NCBI RefSeq assembly: GCF_000309385.1
Contig: NZ_JH976537.1
Location: 5,715,178-5,779,177, forward strand
Origin: Nodosilinea nodulosa PCC 7104
GTDB taxonomy: Bacteria > Cyanobacteriota > Cyanobacteriia > Phormidesmidales > Phormidesmidaceae
Reading direction: 5' to 3'
DNA length: 64,000 nt
Below, piece by piece: positions 25,501-32,631 of this stretch. Positions within the stretch are counted from its first letter, which is position 1. Every line of letters starts with the position of its first letter. The notes beneath the pieces were generated by a model. That model was not told the origin of the DNA and did not search any database. It saw nothing but the letters and a program-made list of their open reading frames with translations. Position numbers and translations under genes: made by a program.

Positions 25501-27288
25501 TCAAAACACATCCTGAAACTGCTTGAGAATCGCCGGGTCTTTGAGATTGGGCGCACTGGCTGTCGCCTGCTTGGGTAGCGGGAAGAACTTCTCGGCAATC
25601 GCCATCCGAGCCGCCAACTGCTCGCGGGTGTACTCCTCCGAGTTGAAGTGCTGGCGGGAGGCTGCAATCAGTCGTTCTCGCACCTTGGGCCAGCGAGCCT
25701 TGCTCCAGGCTTCCTGGTCGATGTCGGCTTTAGGCACCTTCACTTTCAAAATCAGAGGAATGGAGCCTTCGTCCTTGCGGCTGTAAGCCGGGTTAATCAG
25801 CACGCATTTGCCCGTGGTGAGCTTGTTGAACTGGGCGGGTTCCACAATGGCTCGCTTCTGGGTATGGCCAGCGGTGCTGGTGCTGCCGCCGCCTTTGCCC
25901 GTGCTCTTGGTCTTGGATTTGATCTCCACCTCCTCTTCTCCCAGGTAATCGCTGAAGAGGCGAGCGCTGTCGGGGTCTTGGGGGTTGAATAGGGCTTTCG
26001 TGGCACAGCCGCCGAGAATCGAGCGGCTCACCTCGCGGGAGTAGGCCTTCTCTAGCTGGGTCAGGTTTTGAAAGCCCACGATCGCCACCAGGCCATCAGA
26101 GCGGTTTTCGTTGAGCCACTGGGTCAGGTAAGGCAGATACAGCGTCGGCAACTCATCCAGGGCCAGCACCAGCGGGTCACTGCGCTTGCGGGTGACGTTG
26201 CGGGTAACAATCAGGTGTAGCAGGGTGGCGACCAGGGGCGCGACCGCTTCCCGCCGCTGACGATCCAGCCCCAGAATCAGCAGCTGTTTGCCTTCCAGAT
26301 CCAGCGGCAGGGTGGTCTGACCGCAGAAGGCGGTGACCAGCTCCTGGCTCAGAAAGCGGCTGAAGACCTTGCTTGCCATGCCGATGACCCCAGCTACCGT
26401 TTTCTCAGACCCGGCTAACTGCAAAAGCTGCGAAAAGGCCAAATACACCCAGTTGCTCATAGCCCAGTCGCCCCCGGCGTCACCCCGTTCTTTGGCGGTA
26501 CGAATGCGGCTCGGTAAATCCGACAGGCTCAAGATCGCCGAGGCCATCATCAAATCCGGCTCGGGCATCCCCTTGGCCAGCATCAGAATTGCCTGGGTCA
26601 GCTGGTCACCGGCATCGGCGAAAAACTTGTCTTCAGACGCATTGGCCGAGAGGGCAAAGTTGCGGTTCATCACCGTGGCAATCTGCCGCGCCATCAGGGC
26701 ATCGTCCGCATCCCGCAGAAAGTCCAGGGGATTGCAGACCTCGCTTTCAGGATAGCCGGGGGCAAAGATGCTGACGGAGTAGCCCCGTTTGGCGGCATAG
26801 GCGGCCAGCACTTCGGTCTGGTCAGGATACTTAAAGTCGTAGACGATCGCGGGCGTCCCCTGATCCAAAGCTGAACGGATGGTGGGGTTGATCATCGAGA
26901 AGGTCTTTCCCGAACCGGGGGCTCCACAGACGGCAATCCCCCGCTGAGCATCGGGCAACCAGAGACTGCGACCGCTGTTGATCTGGTCTTTGGCGTTTCG
27001 ACTAACGCTGCCAACATACAAGGTGACGGCATTGTGGCGATGGTCCTGGAGTTGCTGCATGGCCTTTTTTCGGGCGGCGCGTTTCTCTCCGCTTCCAGCC
27101 AGATAGCCTCGGGCCAGTTGGCCTTTTTTCTGGTTCTGGCCAACAAATGACATGACCAGCATGGCCGCGATCGCACCCACAAGCACTAGCCCGTTCTGCC
27201 CCTGCAAGGAATGAAAGATGTTATTGCCGGTGCTGGTAATGCCGTCGGGAACGGGAGTAACGCCGATGTAGGTTTTTGGGGCGGTCAT
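25501..27288 (-). CDS. Type IV coupling protein (VirD4/TraG/TraD)
   Basis: The inner-membrane ATPase that feeds relaxase-DNA to the secretion channel. It has a short N-terminal membrane segment (GLVLVGAIAAMLVMSFVG, about 33-50), Walker A GAPGSGKT (122-129), IVYDFKYPDQ, and a Walker B-like LVLALDELPTLYLPYLTQW followed by IVGFQNLTQLEKAYS, which matches the TraG/TraD motor. It has one clear N-terminal transmembrane segment where many VirD4 proteins have two. A Gly/Ser/Thr-rich insert (SKTKSTGKGGGSTSTAG) lies near residue 485. It overlaps the VirB9-like gene by 4 bases. Confidence 0.92.
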   Translation of the reverse strand: MTAPKTYIGVTPVPDGITSTGNNIFHSLQGQNGLVLVGAIAAMLVMSFVGQNQKKGQLARGYLAGSGEKRAARKKAMQQLQDHRHNAVTLYVGSVSRNAKDQINSGRSLWLPDAQRGIAVCGAPGSGKTFSMINPTIRSALDQGTPAIVYDFKYPDQTEVLAAYAAKRGYSVSIFAPGYPESEVCNPLDFLRDADDALMARQIATVMNRNFALSANASEDKFFADAGDQLTQAILMLAKGMPEPDLMMASAILSLSDLPSRIRTAKERGDAGGDWAMSNWVYLAFSQLLQLAGSEKTVAGVIGMASKVFSRFLSQELVTAFCGQTTLPLDLEGKQLLILGLDRQRREAVAPLVATLLHLIVTRNVTRKRSDPLVLALDELPTLYLPYLTQWLNENRSDGLVAIVGFQNLTQLEKAYSREVSRSILGGCATKALFNPQDPDSARLFSDYLGEEEVEIKSKTKSTGKGGGSTSTAGHTQKRAIVEPAQFNKLTTGKCVLINPAYSRKDEGSIPLILKVKVPKADIDQEAWSKARWPKVRERLIAASRQHFNSEEYTREQLAARMAIAEKFFPLPKQATASAPNLKDPAILKQFQDVF

Positions 27289-28049
27289 GGATGCGTGGCC
27301 CCCATAGGAACAGGCAGAGTGGAGCTTGGTTGGGAAATTGGAGACAGTCCCATCTCGGCCAGTCGGGACACAACCGCCATCGAGACGCCAGCGGCATCAG
27401 CAGCCGATTGAGGCATGGAGCCGTTACGGACTCGGGCCAAGAAGTCTTGGATTTTGGAGACAACGGGGCTGTCAGCGGGGATGAGGTGGGATGCGATCGC
27501 GCTATTCAATCCTCGTTCCACATTGGCGAGGCTGACTGCTCGGCCACGGGTGGTGACGATCGCGGACGATTGAGGAGTGGTGGTGGGTGCAATGGCCACC
27601 GTCGCATACTGCGGATCGCCCGAGCCATAGTTCACCTGAAACTGATAGACCTTGCGCCCTTCGGTTGAATCCGTCACCACCGTCAGCAAGGTAGAAGCCG
27701 TCTCCGGCAGGTTCTCGAAACGAATCCCCGTCACCCGCCTGAGGTGAATAACGCTGGCTCCGGCTCCATCACAGTTGCCGGAGTCCCCTTGACCGCAGAG
27801 ATTGCCGTCAAAATCCAGGGTGAGCCGACTGGGATCATCCAGCCACACCCGCTGAATCACTTCCCCGGTGCGGGTAAAGTCTAGGTTAGTGCCAGAACCG
27901 GGCCACACGGAAATCTGAGCACCGCCCCCCGTGAGGCCCTGGGCCTGGGCTTCCGAGAGTTGGCGCACGATGGGGGCGCAGAACGCGGGTTTTGCGATCG
28001 CCAGCAGTGAGGCTAAAGCCAACGGCAGCACTAGAGAAAACCGTTTCAT
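27285..28049 (-). CDS. VirB9/TraK-like outer channel protein
   Basis: A 254-residue exported protein with a signal peptide (cut near PAFCAP, residue 25). The N-terminal beta domain has AQISVWPGSGTNLDFTRTGE, VWLDDPSRLTLDFDG and GIRFENLP, which together fit the TraK/VirB9 family that forms the outer part of the type IV core complex with VirB10 and VirB7. The C-terminal 90 residues are helical and do not look like a classic VirB9 C-domain. Two cysteines (LCGQGDSGNC) may form a disulfide. It overlaps VirB10 by 4 bases upstream and VirD4 by 4 bases downstream. Confidence 0.78.
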   Translation of the reverse strand: MKRFSLVLPLALASLLAIAKPAFCAPIVRQLSEAQAQGLTGGGAQISVWPGSGTNLDFTRTGEVIQRVWLDDPSRLTLDFDGNLCGQGDSGNCDGAGASVIHLRRVTGIRFENLPETASTLLTVVTDSTEGRKVYQFQVNYGSGDPQYATVAIAPTTTPQSSAIVTTRGRAVSLANVERGLNSAIASHLIPADSPVVSKIQDFLARVRNGSMPQSAADAAGVSMAVVSRLAEMGLSPISQPSSTLPVPMGATHP

Positions 28050-29512
28050 AGCGCCACCTCAAAGGAGGTTCCGGTGAACACCTGCACCGGCTGACCAGCG
28101 GGGATATACCAGACATTGGGGCGACTGAGAATGTCCTTGATTTCCTGCTGCTGGCGATCGCTCACCTGATCATGGAGCGCATCAAAGCCCCCTTCCAGCA
28201 CAGCTCCCAGAATATTCGGAGCGGGGTTGGTGGTGGTTGAGGAGGAATAGAAGACAGATCCCGTGGAGGTTTGACTGTTAGGACGATTGAGAATTTCGCC
28301 CACCTTGCCCAGGGCTCCCATCAGGGCCACACCCGCATCCAGGCTTTGGATTTGTCCGGCATCATGGTTGTATTCGGAGGCCATCAGGGGATTGCCCTGG
28401 TCGCCTTGAATCAGCACGGCACCAGCTGGTATTGGTACTACTTGATTGCCGCTCGCAGTAGGAATCACCACTGCAATCACCGACAGCTCCACTAGGCCGC
28501 TCTCGGAAATCGTATCGACCTGGGTCACCATCTGAGTGCCTGCGGGCAGGGCCACGGTGCCATCTGCCGCCAGAATTGGTTCGGTGAGCTGAAGGCCAAA
28601 CCGCTGGGGCTGCTGGGTACTGTCCAAATCCTGCGCCCAAACAACCGGGGTGCTCAAAGTCGCAGCAGCTTTGGCTCCGGCTAGAATGCTGACGACATGG
28701 CTGGGCACTCCAGAGAGAATCGCGGCGGCATCGGCCTCATAGCGAGTCTGGTCGGGATTGTCGGCTTTGGGAGCCTCGTCTGTCGTGGGAGACGCATCGG
28801 CTACCGTTACGGATGCGGCGGTCGAGGGTTTCTCCGTGTCGTAACTGATCTGTCCGTAGCTGCCCAAGGTCGCTGCTGTTTGCCACTGTTTCACCGGATC
28901 GACATGAACCACAGGAGCGGATGAAGCAACTGGAGCCGATCGCACCGGAGCCGAGTAGGACGGCGGCGGGGCATAGGTCACCGGAGCGGGATGACTGACG
29001 GGCGGGGTTGAGACCGCCGTCGCTGGGATTGTGGATGTGGTGACTGGTGGGGATGAGGCCATAGGCTGTGCCTTGTCATCCTTCAGCGCCTGGGTTTGGG
29101 TGCCCAGGGCTTCAACGGTCTTGAGCCTGCCGATTTCATTGGGGTCAGTCTCTGGTTGGGCCGGGCTGGCAGTTGTTGCTACGGCAGGGGCGGTATCGGC
29201 TGCGGTGGCTGGAACTTTAGCGGGCGCATGAACGCTGTGGAGGAAAAGGGCGACTAGGCCGATTGCGATCGCCAACCCCGATCCCACAAACACCGCCTTA
29301 GCCCAGGGATTGCTCCACAGCTGCGGTTGAGTCGTCGGATCGGATTCCGGTTCAAAGTCTTCGGAGTCGAGAAGGGGTGACGGGGACGGAATTGCCGAAG
29401 CAACAGGCTCATCGCTGTAGCCGGTGAGCGCCGCCAGGTGGCTGAGTTCGTCGGTCTCCTTTGGATGCTGTTCTGTATCAGGTGAGGGGTTTAATACCAT
29501 GGTCAACGTCAT
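28046..29512 (-). CDS. VirB10/TrbI-like channel protein
   Basis: A 488-residue protein with the VirB10 layout: a cytoplasmic N-terminus (about 75 residues), one transmembrane helix (KAVFVGSGLAIAIGLVALFL, about 71-90), a long periplasmic linker rich in Pro, Ala, Ser and Thr (about 95-260), and a C-terminal beta domain with RFGLQLTEPILAADGTVALP, PAGTQMVTQVD, and a closing VWYIPAGQPVQVF. VirB10 spans both membranes and links the ATPases to the outer pore. The ATG lies just after the stop of the upstream VirB8-like gene. Confidence 0.88.
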   Translation of the reverse strand: MTLTMVLNPSPDTEQHPKETDELSHLAALTGYSDEPVASAIPSPSPLLDSEDFEPESDPTTQPQLWSNPWAKAVFVGSGLAIAIGLVALFLHSVHAPAKVPATAADTAPAVATTASPAQPETDPNEIGRLKTVEALGTQTQALKDDKAQPMASSPPVTTSTIPATAVSTPPVSHPAPVTYAPPPSYSAPVRSAPVASSAPVVHVDPVKQWQTAATLGSYGQISYDTEKPSTAASVTVADASPTTDEAPKADNPDQTRYEADAAAILSGVPSHVVSILAGAKAAATLSTPVVWAQDLDSTQQPQRFGLQLTEPILAADGTVALPAGTQMVTQVDTISESGLVELSVIAVVIPTASGNQVVPIPAGAVLIQGDQGNPLMASEYNHDAGQIQSLDAGVALMGALGKVGEILNRPNSQTSTGSVFYSSSTTTNPAPNILGAVLEGGFDALHDQVSDRQQQEIKDILSRPNVWYIPAGQPVQVFTGTSFEVAL

Positions 29513-29675
29513 TCCTTAATTAGGATTCGGGGCGAGTTGTTGAATGTCTAGGTCGCGGATTTCGGTGATTTCCAAACCGTTCTCCCGCAGTCGATACACC
29601 GCCTTTTGCAGCGGCGTGGAGGTCTCAGGGAGCGGATCAGCAGCCGATTCAACCGCCCGGACGAAGAGGCTCTTG

Positions 29676-29678
29676 TTA
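29676..29678. repeat. 3-bp target duplication TTA, left copy (IS5-family element)
   Basis: TTA here and at 30590-30592 flank the IS5-family element. TNA duplications of 3 bp are typical of IS5-family members of the IS1031 type. Confidence 0.7.
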
Positions 29679-30589
29679 GAGGACGTTTTAAAAGATCTGA
29701 GGGGTCAAAAATTATGCCAACCGCCTGACCATAATACGGATCATGGCCAGGTAGATGAGGGTCTCTGAGGTTTCGGGTAGCAGTTCATAATCTCGCACCA
29801 AACGTCGGCACCCCATCAGCCAACCGAGGGTACGCTCCACCACCCAGCGTTTCTTGAGCAGCACGAACCCTTTAGTTTGTTGAGGTCGCAGCACGACTTG
29901 GAGAATCCAACGACAGGTATCCATCACCCACATCATGAAAGCAGGGCCATCAAAGCCCCCATCCGCCCAAATAATGGTCAGTCTCGAGATGGCAGGCCCC
30001 ATCGCTTTGACGCGCTTGAGGAGTTGCTTACCCCCCTCACGCTCCGGCACACTGGCGGCGGTGACCAGCACCCGCAGCACCAAGCCGAAGGTATCGACGC
30101 CCAGAAACCGTTTACGTCCTTTAATCTTTTTGCCCGCATCATAGCCAACGGCCTCATGCACCATGGCCGCGCTTTTCACGCTCTGACTATCGATGACGGC
30201 TTCTGACGGTTGAGGGTGTCGGTCTTGCTCAATCCGAGTCCACTCGCGCAAGTGGTCATGAATGATGATCCAGGTGCCGTCCTTGCGCCAGTTCCGGAAG
30301 TAGGTGTACACCGTCTGCCATGGCGGAAAGTCTCCCGGCAAGGCCCGCCAACGGCACCCTTCTACCAGGAGATACATCATGGCATTGAGCAGCTCCCACA
30401 GATCCACGCTGCGGGGTCGTCCGCCTGGTTTGGCCTCAGGCAGCAAGTCACTCAGCAGCTCGTATTGGGCACGGGTTAAATTGCTGGGGTAGTCTTTACT
30501 CATCGTCTCACTCCGGCATTGCTGACTTCTATCTGCAACTTACACGGAGTGAGCTTTTTTACCCACGGACCGACTTTTCAAACACCCTC
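29679..30589 (-). mobile_element. Complete IS5-family insertion sequence (911 bp)
   Basis: The left end starts GAGGACGTTTTAAAAG, and the right end read inward starts GAGGGTGTTTGAAAAG (13 of 16 match). A single transposase gene fills the interior. Bounded by TTA duplications, it cleanly splits the VirB8-like gene. Confidence 0.85.
29712..30503 (-). CDS. IS5-family DDE transposase
   Basis: A 263-residue transposase, apparently intact, with an N-terminal LTRAQYELLSDLLPEAKPGG and RPRSVDLWELLNAMMYLL block (DUF4096-like), ALPGDFPPWQTVYTYF, the first Asp in AVIDSQSVKSA, the second in IIWADGGFDGP, and the Glu in KKRWVVERTLGWLMGCRRL. This is the usual single-frame IS5/IS1031 layout. Confidence 0.93.
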   Translation of the reverse strand: MSKDYPSNLTRAQYELLSDLLPEAKPGGRPRSVDLWELLNAMMYLLVEGCRWRALPGDFPPWQTVYTYFRNWRKDGTWIIIHDHLREWTRIEQDRHPQPSEAVIDSQSVKSAAMVHEAVGYDAGKKIKGRKRFLGVDTFGLVLRVLVTAASVPEREGGKQLLKRVKAMGPAISRLTIIWADGGFDGPAFMMWVMDTCRWILQVVLRPQQTKGFVLLKKRWVVERTLGWLMGCRRLVRDYELLPETSETLIYLAMIRIMVRRLA

Positions 30590-30592
30590 TTA
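30590..30592. repeat. 3-bp target duplication TTA, right copy (IS5-family element)
   Basis: Matches 29676-29678 and restores the interrupted reading frame when one copy is removed with the element. Confidence 0.7.
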
Positions 30593-31191
30593 AAGGGAAT
30601 CGCCAACCCCTGTGGATGGGTGGGGTCAAAAATCAGCAGGTTGGCAACCATGTCTACTTGCCAGTAGCCTGCCTCTAGCGCTTTGGGCGTAGAAATCGTC
30701 TCAATGTTGAGCACGCTCTGGGCGCTGCCGCTGAAGATTCCAGGAGGCGTAATCGCCGCCACCTGGTCGAGAAAAGCGGTGCGAAAGTCTTCTTTGAGGG
30801 CAAAGGAGGCTTGCCAACTGGCGGTGGTGATGCGCCCATGGTTCACGGGGACTCCCTGGTCAGCCGGGGCGCTGGCAGCGGCAGGTGCTGTCGTCTGCCC
30901 CTGGCTATTCCAGGTAAACATCAGACCCATAGCGGTTTTGACGAACTGTTGGATCACCTCCGGGGTGCGTTGACTGGGGTCAACGGCTTCGGTGCTGATG
31001 GAATGGCCATCCACCAGCTGCACCAGGGAGGGCACGGGGCGATGGGCCAGGTGGTTGATGCGAGCGGTATTCAGCAGGGTCATCACCAGCAGCAGGCCCT
31101 GAATGCCGAGGGTGACCAGCACGAACAGCGGCAGAATGTCGGACGAGTGAAAGCGACGGGAGCGGTTGAGGAGTTGCATCGAAGGTCTCCT

Positions 31192-32292
31192 TTAGCGAAA
31201 GGAATGGAAGTAGTTTGGTGACACGGCGTAGGAACCGAGCATGGTGACCATGCGGGCTGAGCCGCTGGTGATGATGTTGAAGACGGCCAGACCACCTCCT
31301 GCTGCAATGGCCAGCGCCAGAGCGGGAGCCAACAGGCCGATAATCACTAGAAAGCCGAGGGTGTCGGTGACATCGGCGTTGACCACGACCACCCCCGCCA
31401 GGCCGACGATGATGTTGTAGGACACCTGGGCCATGCCCAGGCTGAAGAAGCCGGTCAACCAGGCAAATAGGGGTTTGGCTTCAAAGGGCAGCAGACTCCC
31501 GGCAACGGCAAATGGCCCCATCAGGCCGGTGAGCAGCAGGGAGATTTCCAGGATGTTGGTGAAGGCCCACTGAAAGGCCAGCAGCACGTATTGGACGATT
31601 TCTTGGTTGACGGAGCCGAGGAATCCGGCGAAGAAACCGGCGGTGCCAAAGACGGCTCCTGAAATTGGGTTGTCTTCGGCCTGGGCGGTCTGCACGGCTC
31701 CATCAATGCCTCGGGCAATATTGCGGAGGGAATCAGGCAGAGGCAGAAAGCCCTGGTAGTCGTTGATGGTGGCCTGCACCTGGGCATTGGCGGCTTTGAG
31801 ACAGTCGATTTGCTTTTGCCCTACCATGCCTTCGCACTGACTGAGCTGGGCGCTGATCTCGCCCGCAACGGCGCTGCGGGAGGTGGCGGCCTGGACGGCA
31901 TCGCGCAGTTTGACATCCAGCAGGGTGACTTCGAGCACCTGGTTGGAGAGGGTATGGATGACGCCGCGCAGGCTGACGGTGGAGACAGCCAGCAGGTGGG
32001 CGTTGTTGGCCAGCAGGCAGACGACGATGATGGGCCAGATCAGATTTTGCAGCGGGCGGGTGAGGTCGCCTTCGACGATGAGCTGTCGGCCAAACTGGAC
32101 GATGAAGAAGATCAGGGCACCGGCTGCGAAGATGGCGGCGGTCTGGTTGATGGCGACGTACAGGGTGCTGTCGAAGATGGTCAGCCACTGCTGGTCCCAG
32201 GCTTGGGCGATGCTTTGGGAGGTGTCGAGCCCTTGCTGGAGGATCTGGCTGGCTCCGGTGACGGCGAGCCAGGGGAGAGGGGAAGATGTCAT
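31192..32292 (-). CDS. VirB6/TrbL-like polytopic membrane protein
   Basis: A 366-residue inner-membrane protein with about six hydrophobic segments (around 50-70, 85-105, 215-235, 245-265, 275-300 and 310-340) and a hydrophilic central loop containing two cysteines (SQCEGMVGQKQIDC). This is the VirB6/TrbL pattern: N-terminal periplasmic start, large central loop, Gly/Ala-rich C-terminal helices. It forms the inner membrane part of the DNA channel. It starts the visible secretion operon; the VirB8-like gene follows 12 bases downstream. No VirB4 gene precedes it, which is unusual. Confidence 0.78.
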   Translation of the reverse strand: MTSSPLPWLAVTGASQILQQGLDTSQSIAQAWDQQWLTIFDSTLYVAINQTAAIFAAGALIFFIVQFGRQLIVEGDLTRPLQNLIWPIIVVCLLANNAHLLAVSTVSLRGVIHTLSNQVLEVTLLDVKLRDAVQAATSRSAVAGEISAQLSQCEGMVGQKQIDCLKAANAQVQATINDYQGFLPLPDSLRNIARGIDGAVQTAQAEDNPISGAVFGTAGFFAGFLGSVNQEIVQYVLLAFQWAFTNILEISLLLTGLMGPFAVAGSLLPFEAKPLFAWLTGFFSLGMAQVSYNIIVGLAGVVVVNADVTDTLGFLVIIGLLAPALALAIAAGGGLAVFNIITSGSARMVTMLGSYAVSPNYFHSFR

Positions 32293-32357
32293 GGGGGTGC
32301 TCCCTGAGCGAGGGTGAGGGATATCACCTCAGGCTAGGGAGCGGATATGACTGGGAG

Positions 32358-32471
32358 ATGGAAGGGATGAGAGAAATTCATGATGGCCAAGATGCAGATT
32401 TAGTGGGGCTTGATGACAAGCGCAATCAGATCATCCTGATCTTCCGGCCCCTGACAGAGAACTATTCCTGA
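32358..32471 (+). CDS. Possible small protein or gene remnant (37 residues)
   Basis: An ATG at 32358 opens MEGMREIHDGQDADLVGLDD and continues with hydrophobic residues to a TGA at 32471. It is protein-like but very short and lies in the junction between the conjugative operon and the NACHT gene, so it may be the tail of a gene lost at the junction. No family recognised. Confidence 0.25.
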   Translation: MEGMREIHDGQDADLVGLDDKRNQIILIFRPLTENYS

Positions 32472-32631
32472 GTGCGCGATCGCACGAAGCAACCGCCTGC
32501 CGTGTCGTCCGCAAGCGGGGCAACCTGCGGGTAGTGATCGAGGTGTGAGGAATAAAACCGCTAAGATAAGACCTATATAAAAGACTGCTTATTTCGGTTT
32601 AAATCCCAATTTAGGATGCTTTTTTTACCGT
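32472..32631 (+). other. Junction and promoter region upstream of the NACHT gene
   Basis: Non-coding stretch with AT-rich motifs (GACCTATATAAAAG near 32566-32579) that could be a promoter for the NACHT gene. It marks the right end of the recognisable conjugative genes. I saw no att-like direct repeat or tRNA. Confidence 0.35.

Larger units (their letters stand above)
29516..31179 (-). pseudogene. VirB8/TraE-like type IV secretion gene split by an IS5-family element
   Basis: The 5' part (31179-30590) encodes an N-terminal membrane helix (ILPLFVLVTLGIQGLLLVMT) and a periplasmic domain ending GLAIPF. The 3' part (29678-29516) encodes NKSLFVRAVESAADPLPETS and, after further residues, the ending LDIQQLAPNPN before a TAA. 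Removing the IS5 element and one TTA copy joins them as AIPFNKSLFVRAV with no frame loss, giving about 243 residues. One TM helix plus a periplasmic domain, with position between VirB6 and VirB10, suggests VirB8 or TraE; the assignment rests on layout more than motifs. As it stands, translation gives a 206-residue chain with an aberrant tail (KRVFEKSVRG). Confidence 0.75.
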
